A stretch of DNA of 64,000 nucleotides from Tsukamurella pseudospumae (lineage in GTDB: Bacteria; Actinomycetota; Actinomycetes; Mycobacteriales; Mycobacteriaceae), in the NCBI RefSeq assembly GCF_001575205.1, contig NZ_LSRE01000034.1:1-64000 (forward strand), written 5' to 3'. Shown here piece after piece: positions 37,991 to 46,399 of the stretch. The notes under the pieces were generated by a model. The model made no database searches. It was not told the origin of the DNA and saw nothing but the letters and a program-made list of their open reading frames with translations. A program made the translations under genes and the position numbers. Position 1 is the first letter of the stretch. The number at the start of each line of letters is the position of its first letter.

Positions 37991-39322
37991 CTGAGCAGCC
38001 TGACATCCCGGGCTGCGCGGACGGGGGCATCCGGATCGGGTGCCCCCGTTCGTCGTAGCGTGCTCCCCGGCGGCCTGCGGGTCGTCACGGAGACGGTGCC
38101 CGGTTCCCGGTCCGCGGCGGTCGGCCTGTGGGTCGCCGTCGGCTCGCGCGACGAGCACCCCGCCTCGGCGGGATCCGCGCACTTCCTCGAGCACCTGCTG
38201 TTCAAGGCGACGCCACACCGCGACGCGGCCTCCCTGGCCGCCGAGGTGGACGCCGTGGGCGGTGAGATCAACGCGTTCACCTCGAAGGAACACACGTGCT
38301 ACTACGCGCACGTCCTCGACGTCGACCTCGAGCTCGCCGTCGACGTGGTGACGGACGTGGTCCTGGGCGGCCTGTGCCGTCCCGCGGACGTGGACGTCGA
38401 GCGCGAGGTGGTGCTCGAGGAGCTCGCCATGCGCGACGACGATCCGGAGGACCTGGTCAACGAGGCGGCCACCACGGCCCTGCTCGGTGATCATCCGCTC
38501 GCGCGGCCCGTGCTCGGCACGGAGGAGTCCGTCTCCGCGATGACGGCGGCGCGCCTGCGGGGCTTCCATCGCCGGCGGTACACGCCGGAGCGGATGGTGC
38601 TCGCGGTCGCCGGGAACGTCACGCACGCGCAGGTGGTCAAGCTGGCGCGCAGGGCGTTCGCCGGCAGGCTCGACGGTGCCGCCGAGTCGGCTCCGATCCG
38701 GACGGGGATCCGGCGCACGCCGGGTGCACCGTCGCTCGAGGTCGTGAACCGCGATGGCGAGCAGTCGCACCTCGTCGCGGGCACCCGGGCCTACGGGCGG
38801 TTCCACCCGGACCGCTGGGCGCTGTCGGTGCTCAACACCGCGATCGGTGGCGGCCTGAGTTCGCGCCTGTTCCAGGAGATCCGGGAGCAGCGCGGCCTGG
38901 CGTACACCGTGTACTCGGCGGTGGACACCTACGCCGATACGGGGCTGTTCTCCGTCTACGCCGGGTGCTCGCCGGAGCGGCTGGGCGAGGTGGCGACCGT
39001 CGCGCGGAAGGTGCTCGAGGACGTCCGCGACGACGGCCTCACCGTCGAGGAGCTGGCGCGGGCGAAGGGCTCCCTCCGGGGTGGGCTGGTGCTCGGGCTT
39101 GAGGACGCGCAGTCGCGCATGCACCGGATCGGGCGGAGCGAGGTCAACTACCAGAACCAGCGGACGATCACGCGCACGCTCGCGGCGATCGACAGGGTCT
39201 CGGCGGCGGACGTGAACCGGGTCGCGCGGGACCTGCTCTCGCAGCCCTTCGGCGGCGCGGTCCTCGGCCCGCACCGCGGCAAGCGCGGCGTCCCGGCCTC
39301 GGTGCGGACCTGGCTGGGCTGA
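37991..39322 (+). CDS. M16 family zinc metalloprotease (PepR-like)
   Basis: A pitrilysin/MPP-type peptidase with the inverted zinc motif HFLEH near residue 65 and a downstream Glu in VEREVVLEELAMRDDDPED; GLAYTVYSAVDTYADTGLF belongs to the C-terminal half. No ATG, GTG or TTG lies between the pnp stop in the same frame (37985-37987) and GTG 38060, yet the frame upstream encodes RRSVLPGGLRVVTE as in the M. tuberculosis homolog Rv2782c. CTG at 37991, 6 nt after GGAG, gives a 443-residue product and is favoured; GTG 38060 gives 420 residues. Coupled to pnp. Confidence 0.85.
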   Translation: MSSLTSRAARTGASGSGAPVRRSVLPGGLRVVTETVPGSRSAAVGLWVAVGSRDEHPASAGSAHFLEHLLFKATPHRDAASLAAEVDAVGGEINAFTSKEHTCYYAHVLDVDLELAVDVVTDVVLGGLCRPADVDVEREVVLEELAMRDDDPEDLVNEAATTALLGDHPLARPVLGTEESVSAMTAARLRGFHRRRYTPERMVLAVAGNVTHAQVVKLARRAFAGRLDGAAESAPIRTGIRRTPGAPSLEVVNRDGEQSHLVAGTRAYGRFHPDRWALSVLNTAIGGGLSSRLFQEIREQRGLAYTVYSAVDTYADTGLFSVYAGCSPERLGEVATVARKVLEDVRDDGLTVEELARAKGSLRGGLVLGLEDAQSRMHRIGRSEVNYQNQRTITRTLAAIDRVSAADVNRVARDLLSQPFGGAVLGPHRGKRGVPASVRTWLG

Positions 39323-39419
39323 GCCGGACGCGCGGACGCGGACGCGGTTTTGCCTCGTTTTGACATCGTTATAGACTTTGCGAAGTCAAAATCGACTCGT
39401 CACGACCAGAGGACTGCCC

Positions 39420-39881
39420 ATGAACTCGTTCGCCCGTCGCGCGATCGCCGCTGCCGCCGTTGCCGGCGCCGCGATCACCTTCGTCCCGGCGGCGGCCAAC
39501 GCCTCCGGTTCCGTCGTCTTCCGCGGCACCGTCACCGGTGGCACGTCCATCCGGACCGACGCCCCGAACGCCACGGTCACGTGGGTCGGCGACTACGACG
39601 ACGCCGGCAACCTGGTGATCCGCACCAACTGCGTCATCGCGCGCCACGAGCTCGGGGTGATCGGCATCCCGCCGTCGCCGCTGCCCAAGGAGCGGTGCGA
39701 GTCGATCAAGGGCATCGACCTGTCGGACCGCCTCCTCGTGTGGGAGAACGCCACCACCGGCGCCACCGGCACCGCTCGCTCGGAGTACGACGGCACCTTC
39801 ATCGTCAAGCCCGGCAAGGGCAGCGTCAACGTCGCGATCACCGGCATCGTCGGCACCGCGGTCGCGACGTACGTCGCCTGA
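39420..39881 (+). CDS. Small secreted protein of unknown function
   Basis: The 153-residue product has a Sec-type signal peptide (FARRAIAAAAVAGAAITFVPAAANA, cleaved near residue 29) and a mature part rich in Thr, Val and Gly, likely beta-sandwich. It has two cysteines (TNCVIARH and KERCESIKG) that could form a disulphide. No known domain is recognised. AGAGGA precedes the ATG and a -10-like TAGACT lies at 39372-39377. Single gene ended by a strong terminator. Confidence 0.7.
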   Translation: MNSFARRAIAAAAVAGAAITFVPAAANASGSVVFRGTVTGGTSIRTDAPNATVTWVGDYDDAGNLVIRTNCVIARHELGVIGIPPSPLPKERCESIKGIDLSDRLLVWENATTGATGTARSEYDGTFIVKPGKGSVNVAITGIVGTAVATYVA

Positions 39882-39892
39882 CGGATCCCACG

Positions 39893-39932
39893 CGAACGGG
39901 GGCCCACCGGATCACCGGTGGGCCGCCGTTCG
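39893..39932. terminator. Bidirectional hairpin terminator
   Basis: CGAACGG plus GGCCCACCGG (39893-39910) pairs with CCGGTGGGCC and CCGTTCG (39915-39932) around the loop ATCA, with one bulge. It lies between the convergent secreted-protein and phosphodiesterase genes. Confidence 0.85.
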
Positions 39933-39941
39933 TCGTCGTGA

Positions 39942-40946
39942 CTACCGCGCGTACGCGCGGGGCAGTGGCTTGCCCTCCGCGGCCAGGACGCCCCGCAGGC
40001 GCGTCGGGTAGTCGGTGATGATGCCGTCCACGCCGAGCGCGAGCTGCGTCCGCATCGCGGCCGGCTCGTTGACCGTCCAGGGGATCACCTTCAGGCCCGC
40101 GGCGTGGGCGGCGGTCACCGTCTTCGCATCGGACAGGTCGGCATCGGGCGAGAGGACGTCGAACCCGGCCGACTTCGCGGCCCGGACCACGTCACCGTCG
40201 AACTGCTCGAAGGTGACCGGGCCCAGCCAGGCCGAGCGGGGCTTCCACGTCGTGGCGTCGTAGAGCGCTACCAGCGGGACCGACGGTGCCTGTGCCCGGA
40301 CCAGCGGCAGGGAGCGCCAGTCGAAGCTCTGGATCTCGATGCGGTCGAGCACGCCGGCGCGGCGCGCGGCGCCGAGGATCTGCGTGACGAACGCGGCGGG
40401 CTCGGCGGATTTCGACCGCGCCTCGGCCTCGATCTTGGTCTCGATGTTGAATCGCACGGCGTTGCCCTTGTACTGCGCGGCCAGGTCGAAGAGCTGAGGC
40501 AGCGTCGCGATCCGGTTGCCGTCGACGACCTTCGCGTCGGGGAAGCCCGCCAGCTTCTTCGCGCACACGAGCGTCTGTACCTGCGCGTAGCTCAGGTCGT
40601 GGATCGTCTTGCCCACGTACGGGAACTGCGTGTCGCCGGGCGTCGCTGGTGCGGTGTCGGCGCACTTGTCTGCCTGGATCGTCGGGTCGTGCCAGATCAG
40701 CGGCACCTGATCCTTCGTGAGCACGATGTCGAGTTCGAGAGTGGTGACGCCGAGTTCCAGCGCGCGGGCGAAGCCGTACAGCGACTCCTCGGTGTGCTCG
40801 CCACGGCCGCCGCGGTGCGCCTGCAGGTCGAAGGAGTTCGACGGTGCCGCCTGGACGGGCGCGGTCAGTACGCCCCCGCCGAGGGCGACGACGGTGGCCG
40901 CCGCGAGCGCGCAGAGCCGGGGGAGGAGACGGGAGCCGATGGTCAT
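39942..40946 (-). CDS. Secreted glycerophosphodiester phosphodiesterase
   Basis: Hydrolyses glycerophosphodiesters to glycerol 3-phosphate and an alcohol. The 334-residue protein has a signal peptide (cleaved near AAPVQAA) and the GDPD fold: LQAHRGGRGEHTEES (about 42-56), TTLELDIVLTKDQVPLIWHDPTI, FNIETKIE and the late LGVDGIITDYP. All expected catalytic and metal residues (His-Arg, Glu/Asp, His) are seen. Export suggests phosphate or glycerol scavenging outside the membrane. Confidence 0.92.
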   Translation of the reverse strand: MTIGSRLLPRLCALAAATVVALGGGVLTAPVQAAPSNSFDLQAHRGGRGEHTEESLYGFARALELGVTTLELDIVLTKDQVPLIWHDPTIQADKCADTAPATPGDTQFPYVGKTIHDLSYAQVQTLVCAKKLAGFPDAKVVDGNRIATLPQLFDLAAQYKGNAVRFNIETKIEAEARSKSAEPAAFVTQILGAARRAGVLDRIEIQSFDWRSLPLVRAQAPSVPLVALYDATTWKPRSAWLGPVTFEQFDGDVVRAAKSAGFDVLSPDADLSDAKTVTAAHAAGLKVIPWTVNEPAAMRTQLALGVDGIITDYPTRLRGVLAAEGKPLPRAYAR

Positions 40947-40989
40947 GGCGGCACCCTAACGACGGCCCGTGAACCCCCGGTGAATGCGA

Positions 40990-41017
40990 GACGCCCGCCG
41001 GGGGACCGGCGGGCGTC
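40990..41017. terminator. Hairpin terminator after the amino-acid permease
   Basis: An 11-bp stem GACGCCCGCCG (40990-41000) with CGGCGGGCGTC (41007-41017) and a 6-base loop. It lies 16 bases after the permease stop (minus strand) and upstream of the phosphodiesterase gene start, so it separates the two transcripts. Confidence 0.8.
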
Positions 41018-41033
41018 TGCGGGTTCCGGGCGG

Positions 41034-42542
41034 TTACTTCTTGTCGATGTCCACGTTGGGCGCGTCGTCGAGCGACCACGCCGCGGCGAGGTCGCCACCC
41101 GTGTGCTCGATGACCGCGGGCTTGACCGCGAACCAGCCGACCACGAGGACGACGACGAAGACCGGGATGCCGACGACGACCACGATGAAGTTGGTCTTGT
41201 CCCAGAACTCGGGCGCGCCCTTCCAGCCCGAGTACGCCATGCCGACCAGGACGAGCAGCAGGAAGGCGAGGCCGACGTAGCTCATGAACGGGGCGAGCGG
41301 GGCGCGGAAGGGGCTCTTGGTGACGATGCCCGCGTCGGAGAGGCGCCGGTAGCGGATGTGGCACAGGAAGATCAGCGACCACACGCCCACCACGGCGATG
41401 GCGGAGGCCTCCAGGGCGATGTCGAAGGCCTTGCCGGGCACGAGCACGTTGAGGACGGCGCCGAAGACGTAGAAGATCGACGTCACGAGGATGCCGTTGG
41501 CGGGCACGCCGGACTTGCTCATCTGCATGAACATCTTCGGCGCCTCGCGGCTGGCGGAGAGACTGCGCAGCATGCGGCCGGTGGTGTAGAGGCCTGCGTT
41601 GAGCGAGCTCATGGCGGCCACGATGAGGACCGCGTTGATCAGGGTGGCCATCCAGCCGATGCCCATCTTCTCGAAGACGGTCACGAACGGCGAGGTGTGG
41701 CCGGCGGCATCGAACTCGGAGGTCGGGAGCATGCACACGAGCAGGAAGATCGAGCCGCAGTAGAACACGCCGATACGCAGGATGACGGAGTTGACCGCCT
41801 TGGGGACCTCGCGCTGCGGGTTCTGCATCTCGCCGGCGGCGATGCCGACCATTTCGATGGCGGCGTACGCGAAGACGACGCCGGACATCACGACGATCGG
41901 TCCGAGCCAACCGAAGGTGCCGTCGGTCGGCCAGAATCCACCGGGGTTCTTCCACAGGTTGGAGATGCCCGCGCGGTGGCCCTCGTCGCCGATCTTGATC
42001 TGGCCGACCACCATGACGACGCCGACGACGAGGAAGATCACGATGGCGCCGACCTTGAGCACCGAGGCCCAGAACTCGAACTCGCCGAAGGCGCGCGCCG
42101 AGAGCAGGTTGATCACCAGGACCACGGCGAGCGCGATGATCACGGACACGCCCTGCGGCAGGTCCCACCACTTGCGCACGTACAGCGCGACGGCCGAGAG
42201 CTCGGCGACGCCGGTGAGCGCCCAGAACACCCAGTACAGCCATCCGGCGGCGAATGCGGCGGCCTCGCCGAAGAACTCGCGGGCGTAGGAGACGAAGGCG
42301 CCCGAGCTCTGGCGATAGAGCACCAGTTCGCCCAGGGCGCGCATGAGGAAGAAGGCGATGACGCCGACGAAGGCGTAGCTGAACAGCAGGGCGGGGCCGG
42401 TGCTGTGCAGCCGGCTGGCCGAGCCGAGGAACAGGCCCGTGCCGATGGCGCCACCGATGGCGATCATCTGCACGTGTCGCCTGCCGAGGGTCTGCTTGTA
42501 GCCCTCCTGCTCGGCCGCGAACTTACTGGCGGGTTGAGTCAT
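41034..42542 (-). CDS. Amino acid permease (AAT/APC family, AnsP/GabP-like)
   Basis: A 502-residue membrane protein with about 12 helices. Family signatures include RRHVQMIAIGGAIGTGLFLGS at helix 1 and SSGAFVSYAREFFGEAAAFAAGW near residues 78-100, which resembles asparagine permease AnsP; FAYAAIEMVGIAAGEMQNP and MSKSGVPANGILVTSI are typical of the group. The substrate cannot be decided between asparagine, GABA and small neutral amino acids. It is divergent from the CBS/nucleotidyltransferase gene and near ald/aldR, so amino-acid catabolism is the probable context. Confidence 0.88.
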   Translation of the reverse strand: MTQPASKFAAEQEGYKQTLGRRHVQMIAIGGAIGTGLFLGSASRLHSTGPALLFSYAFVGVIAFFLMRALGELVLYRQSSGAFVSYAREFFGEAAAFAAGWLYWVFWALTGVAELSAVALYVRKWWDLPQGVSVIIALAVVLVINLLSARAFGEFEFWASVLKVGAIVIFLVVGVVMVVGQIKIGDEGHRAGISNLWKNPGGFWPTDGTFGWLGPIVVMSGVVFAYAAIEMVGIAAGEMQNPQREVPKAVNSVILRIGVFYCGSIFLLVCMLPTSEFDAAGHTSPFVTVFEKMGIGWMATLINAVLIVAAMSSLNAGLYTTGRMLRSLSASREAPKMFMQMSKSGVPANGILVTSIFYVFGAVLNVLVPGKAFDIALEASAIAVVGVWSLIFLCHIRYRRLSDAGIVTKSPFRAPLAPFMSYVGLAFLLLVLVGMAYSGWKGAPEFWDKTNFIVVVVGIPVFVVVLVVGWFAVKPAVIEHTGGDLAAAWSLDDAPNVDIDKK

Positions 42543-42685
42543 GGGTGAATCGTTCTCCTCAACGTGCTGGGGCGCGTGTGGGTTGTGCGCTGGATGGGAA
42601 TGTAGACCTCGCAACGCTTCCGTGGACGCGTTACTGAGAGATGACTTGCGGATGTCGATCGGTGCGGGCGTGTAAACATAGGTCC

Positions 42686-44566
42686 ATGACCGACTTCTCG
42701 GACCTGGGGGAGCTGTTCACCTTCCTGTCCGGCCACCCGCCCTTCGACGGCCTGCCCGACGATGTCCGCGCCCGTCTGGCTGCGGAATCGTCGGTTCGGG
42801 AGTTCGGCGAGGGCACCACGATCCTCGACGGTCTGTCCGCGTCTCCCGAGCACGCCTTCGTCGTCCTGGCCGGCCGGGTCGGTGTGTGGAACTTCCCGGC
42901 CAAGGCGGCCACCGAACCCGGCGACGTCGACGAGGTGGTCGGTCCCGGAGGCGTGTTCGGGTACGTGGTGATCCTGGTCGGCGCGAAGGGCGGTCCCCGC
43001 GCGGTGGCGCTGACCGACGTGACGCTGCTGCGCCTTCCGGCGTGGGCCGTGGCCGACATGTTCTCGACCCCCGCGGGCGCCGCCTTCCTCGCGACGGAAC
43101 TGGCGCGACCGGTCACGCCGCTCGCGGCCGACGAGGTCCGCGAGCGCACCGCGGGGCAGATCGTGCGCCGCGCGCCGATCACGTGTCCGCCCACGGTCAC
43201 GATCCAGGAGGCCGCCACCACGATGACGGAGGCGAGGTCCGGCTACATCGTGGTGGAGAACGCCGCGCGCGAGCCGCTGGGCATCCTCACCGACCACGAT
43301 CTGCGGGCCCGGGTGATCTCGATGGGGCGGCCGGTGACCGATCCCGTCTCCGCGGTGATGACCGCTCCGCTGGCGGCCGTGCCCGAGGCCGCGTTGTCGT
43401 CCGACGTGCTCATCGAGATGCTCGACCGCAAGATGCACTACATGGCCGTGCTCGACGAGCAGGCCGCCGTCATGGGCGTGGTGCAGGACGTCGATTTCCT
43501 CACCGTGCCCACCACGTCCACCTTCGCGCTGCAGCGCCGGATCGAGCGTGCGGCGGCGTCCGAGCTGCCGGAGATCGGCGCGACGATCCGCTCGATCTTC
43601 CCCGTGCTGTGGGGGCAGCAGGCGCCGGTGCGGCACATCTCGGGCGTCGCCGCCGTCGCGATCGAGGGCATGGTGCGCCGCTGCATCGAACTCGAGCTGC
43701 CCGTCCATCCCGAGCTGAAGGAGGGGGATTTCACGTGGCTGTCGCTGGGGAGTGTGTCGCGCCGCGAGGTGGTGCCCAGCTCGGACGTCGACAGTGCGAT
43801 CATCCTCAAGGACGTTCCCGGTGCCTCGGCGGAGGAGATCGAGGTCCGACGGTCCGCCGCGCTCGCCCTCGCGGCCGCGGTCCATGCGCGCCTGGAGGAG
43901 TGCGGCATACCGTCGGACACCAATGGTGCGACGGCCGCCAAGCCGCGGTTCTGCCGGACGGAGTCCGAGTGGCTGTACGCCGCGAGCGAGTGGATCGACG
44001 CCCCGCTGTCGAACAACGCCATGATGATGGCGTCGCTGCTGGTCGACGGCCGCCCCGTCTGGGGCGACCTGACGCTGCAGCCGGTGGCCGGTGTGTACCA
44101 GCATCTTTCGGAGCATCCTCGGGCCTTCATCCTGATGCTGCGGGAGGCGCTCACGGCGAAGGCGCGACTGCGCTCGGTGCGTGATGTGATCTCCCTGCGG
44201 GGCGGCACCTTCGACATCAAGGCGCACGCGCTGGTCCCGGTCGTCAACATCGCCCGGTGGGCGGCGCTGAGCCGGGGGTCGACGAAGCTGCAGACCCGCA
44301 ACCGGCTCGCCGCCGGCGCGGATTCGCCGGTCCTGCCGGACGATTCGGCCGAGGTGCTGCGGGAGGCCTTCTCCGTCCTGGAGCGGATCCGGATGGAGCA
44401 CCAGGTCGGGCAGATGGCGGCGGACCGCCCCCCGAGCGATGTCGTGTCGATCCGGAGGCTGTCGTCGCTGGACCGCGGCCTCCTCGAGCAGTGCGTGCGC
44501 GAGGTGGCCGCGGTGCAGCGGCGCATGGCCAACCTCGCCCAGTACCTCGACGCGGGCGAGTGGTGA
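42686..44566 (+). CDS. cNMP-binding/CBS/DUF294 nucleotidyltransferase-like protein
   Basis: The 626-residue cytoplasmic protein has four parts: a cyclic-nucleotide-binding-like domain (about 1-140), a pair of CBS domains (about 160-275, GILTDHDLRARVI and GVVQDVDFL), a DUF294 nucleotidyltransferase domain with the GlnD-like motif GSVSRREVVPSSDVDSAI (about 353-370) and a C-terminal DUF294_C helical domain. This suggests a signal protein that transfers a nucleotide to, or removes one from, a target in response to adenylates. The target is unknown. It ends three bases from the ald stop on the opposite strand. Confidence 0.88.
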   Translation: MTDFSDLGELFTFLSGHPPFDGLPDDVRARLAAESSVREFGEGTTILDGLSASPEHAFVVLAGRVGVWNFPAKAATEPGDVDEVVGPGGVFGYVVILVGAKGGPRAVALTDVTLLRLPAWAVADMFSTPAGAAFLATELARPVTPLAADEVRERTAGQIVRRAPITCPPTVTIQEAATTMTEARSGYIVVENAAREPLGILTDHDLRARVISMGRPVTDPVSAVMTAPLAAVPEAALSSDVLIEMLDRKMHYMAVLDEQAAVMGVVQDVDFLTVPTTSTFALQRRIERAAASELPEIGATIRSIFPVLWGQQAPVRHISGVAAVAIEGMVRRCIELELPVHPELKEGDFTWLSLGSVSRREVVPSSDVDSAIILKDVPGASAEEIEVRRSAALALAAAVHARLEECGIPSDTNGATAAKPRFCRTESEWLYAASEWIDAPLSNNAMMMASLLVDGRPVWGDLTLQPVAGVYQHLSEHPRAFILMLREALTAKARLRSVRDVISLRGGTFDIKAHALVPVVNIARWAALSRGSTKLQTRNRLAAGADSPVLPDDSAEVLREAFSVLERIRMEHQVGQMAADRPPSDVVSIRRLSSLDRGLLEQCVREVAAVQRRMANLAQYLDAGEW

Positions 44567-44569
44567 CGA

Positions 44570-45685
44570 TCAGACCAGGACGGACTCCGGCGTCTTCGAC
44601 GGGATGTCCAGGGCGGCACCGACGCTGGCGTTGAGCAGCACGCCGTCGTGGGTGGACAGGCCGGCGGCGAGCGCGGGGTCGGCGGCGCAGGCACCCTGCC
44701 AGCCCTGGTCGGCGATGCGCAGGACGTACGGCAGTGTCGCACCGGTGAGCGCGAAGGTCGACGTGCGCGGCACGGCGCCGGGCATGTTCGCGACGCAGTA
44801 GAAGACGGTCTCGCCCACGGTGAAGGTCGGATCGTCGTGCGTGGTGGGGCGCGAGTCGGCGAAGCAGCCGCCCTGGTCGATGGCGATGTCGACCAGCACG
44901 GCGCCGGGGCGCATGCGGTGCACGAGCTCGGTCGAGACGAGCTTCGGCGCGGCGGCGCCGGGGATGAGGACGGCGCCGATCACCAGGTCGGACTCGACGA
45001 TCGCCTCCTCGAGGGCGAGGGAGGTCGAGTAGCTGGTGTGCACGCGGCCGCCGAACTGCGCGTTCACGGCGCGCATCTTGCGCACGTCGAGGTCGAAGAC
45101 CGTGACGTCCGCGCCCATGCCCGCGGCGATCTGCGCGGCGTTGATGCCGGACACGCCGCCGCCGATCACCGTCACCTTCGCGGGCGCGGTTCCGGGGACG
45201 CCGCCCATGAGCACGCCGCGGCCGCCCTTGGAACGCATGAGGTGGTAGCTGCCGACCTGCGGGGCGAGGCGGCCCGCGACCTCGGACATCGGGGCGAGAA
45301 GGGGGAGCGAGCCGTCCTCGAGCTGGACCGTCTCGTAGGCGATCGACGTGGTCTTCGACGCGAGCAGGGCGTCGGTGCACGGCCGCGAGGCGGCGAGGTG
45401 GAGGTAGGTGAAGATCGTCTGGTCGGCGCGCATGCGGCCGTACTCGGCCTCGATCGGCTCCTTCACCTTGAGCAGCAGGTCGGCCTCGGCCCACACCTCG
45501 TCGGCGGTGGGGACGATGCGGGCGCCGGCGGCGACGAGGTCGTCGTTGCTGATCGCGGAACCGACACCGGCACCGTCCTCGATGAGGACGTCGTGGCCAC
45601 GGCGGGTGAGCTCGGCGACGCCGCCGGGCGTCATCGCGACGCGGTACTCGTTGTTCTTGATCTCGGTGGGGATTCCGACGCGCAT
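44570..45685 (-). CDS. ald: Alanine dehydrogenase
   Basis: Interconverts L-alanine with pyruvate and ammonia using NAD; in mycobacteria it also has glyoxylate aminating activity. The 371-residue protein starts MRVGIPTEIKNNEYRVAMTP, with LLKVKEP (about 72-78), the catalytic His region FTYLHLA, the Rossmann motif VIGGGVSGINAAQ and DIAIDQGGC. Length is standard. AGGAG precedes the ATG. Divergent from aldR, its known regulator in M. tuberculosis. Confidence 0.97.
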   Translation of the reverse strand: MRVGIPTEIKNNEYRVAMTPGGVAELTRRGHDVLIEDGAGVGSAISNDDLVAAGARIVPTADEVWAEADLLLKVKEPIEAEYGRMRADQTIFTYLHLAASRPCTDALLASKTTSIAYETVQLEDGSLPLLAPMSEVAGRLAPQVGSYHLMRSKGGRGVLMGGVPGTAPAKVTVIGGGVSGINAAQIAAGMGADVTVFDLDVRKMRAVNAQFGGRVHTSYSTSLALEEAIVESDLVIGAVLIPGAAAPKLVSTELVHRMRPGAVLVDIAIDQGGCFADSRPTTHDDPTFTVGETVFYCVANMPGAVPRTSTFALTGATLPYVLRIADQGWQGACAADPALAAGLSTHDGVLLNASVGAALDIPSKTPESVLV

Positions 45686-45762
45686 CGTGTGCTCCTGTTC
45701 GGCGGTGGCTTGTGTCACATAGTGTGAAGAAACGTCGATATTCGATCAAGCACTCGGAAGAA

Positions 45763-45776
45763 GATTCTGTAGAATC
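45763..45776. promoter_or_regulatory. Palindrome overlapping the aldR -10, candidate AldR site
   Basis: GATTCTGTAGAATC is a perfect inverted repeat (6+2+6). TAGAAT (45770-45775), 6 nt before the aldR ATG, is embedded in its right half. A protein bound here would block aldR transcription; binding elsewhere in the 96-base gap could activate ald. Confidence 0.55.
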
Positions 45777-45781
45777 CCGAT

Positions 45782-46291
45782 ATGACTGCCGGAGGTTCTG
45801 CGAAGTCGGCGTATCGACCCGCGCCGACGAACGATCATCGCCCGTTGCTCGACGACGCCGACCGGCGCATCCTCCTGGTGCTGCAGCGCGACGGCCGCGT
45901 CTCGAACGCCGCGTTGGCGGAGGAGGTGGGGCTCGCCCCGTCGACAGTGCACACCCGCGTGCGGCGCCTGACGGACGCCGGCGTGATCCGCGGGTTCTTC
46001 GCCGACGTGGATCCCGCAGCGGTCGGCCGGCCCCTGCGCGCGATGATCGCGGTCACGCTGCGGTCCACCGCGCGGCACCGGATCCGCCAGTTCGTGGAGT
46101 CGGTGATCGACCTGCCACCCGTGATCGACGCGTACTTCCTGGCCGGTGGGGATGACTACCTGCTGCATATCGCGGCGATCGACACCGAGGACCTGCGGCA
46201 CCTCGTCGAGTATCTCAGCGCCCGCGAGGAGGTCGCGGGCACCAATACCTCGCTCGTGTTCGAGCACGTCCGCGGCTCGGCTCCGCTCTAG
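45782..46291 (+). CDS. aldR: Lrp/AsnC family regulator AldR
   Basis: The 169-residue protein has an N-terminal HTH (LLDDADRRILLVLQRDGRVSNAALAEEVGLAPSTVHTRVRRL, key segment ALAEEVGLAPSTVHTR) and a C-terminal RAM domain (AYFLAGGDDYLLHIAA). It has about 20 extra residues at the start, as in mycobacterial AldR, which controls ald in response to alanine. Divergent from ald. A leaderless start follows from TAGAAT at 6 nt, overlapped by the palindrome. Confidence 0.93.
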   Translation: MTAGGSAKSAYRPAPTNDHRPLLDDADRRILLVLQRDGRVSNAALAEEVGLAPSTVHTRVRRLTDAGVIRGFFADVDPAAVGRPLRAMIAVTLRSTARHRIRQFVESVIDLPPVIDAYFLAGGDDYLLHIAAIDTEDLRHLVEYLSAREEVAGTNTSLVFEHVRGSAPL

Positions 46292-46303
46292 CCGGGGTCC
46301 TGC

Positions 46304-46335
46304 ATCGTCGGAGCGGTGCAACCCGCTGCAACGAT
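46304..46335. repeat. Composite inverted repeat after aldR
   Basis: ATCGT-CGG-AGCGG-TGCAAC-CCGCT-GCA-ACGAT is a two-part inverted repeat starting 12 bases after the aldR stop and ending about 64 bases before the next gene. It could be a terminator for aldR or an operator for the dehydrogenase; the internal TGCAAC occurs twice in tandem. Confidence 0.4.
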
Positions 46336-46399
46336 CGACGGGGCGAACCCGTGCGGCGACTGTGGGACGGATCACAGGTCCCGACCCGGAGGTGTCCCC

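Noticed and set aside
35738-39274. Very long open frame antisense to pnp and the M16 protease
   Set aside because: High GC keeps the opposite strand free of stops. The translation is low in hydrophobic-pattern variety, rich in His/Arg/Asp/Gly, and both sense genes are certain.
46314-46333. Tandem TGCAAC decamers as a separate direct-repeat operator
   Set aside because: They are better explained as the loop and flank of the larger inverted repeat at 46304-46335.
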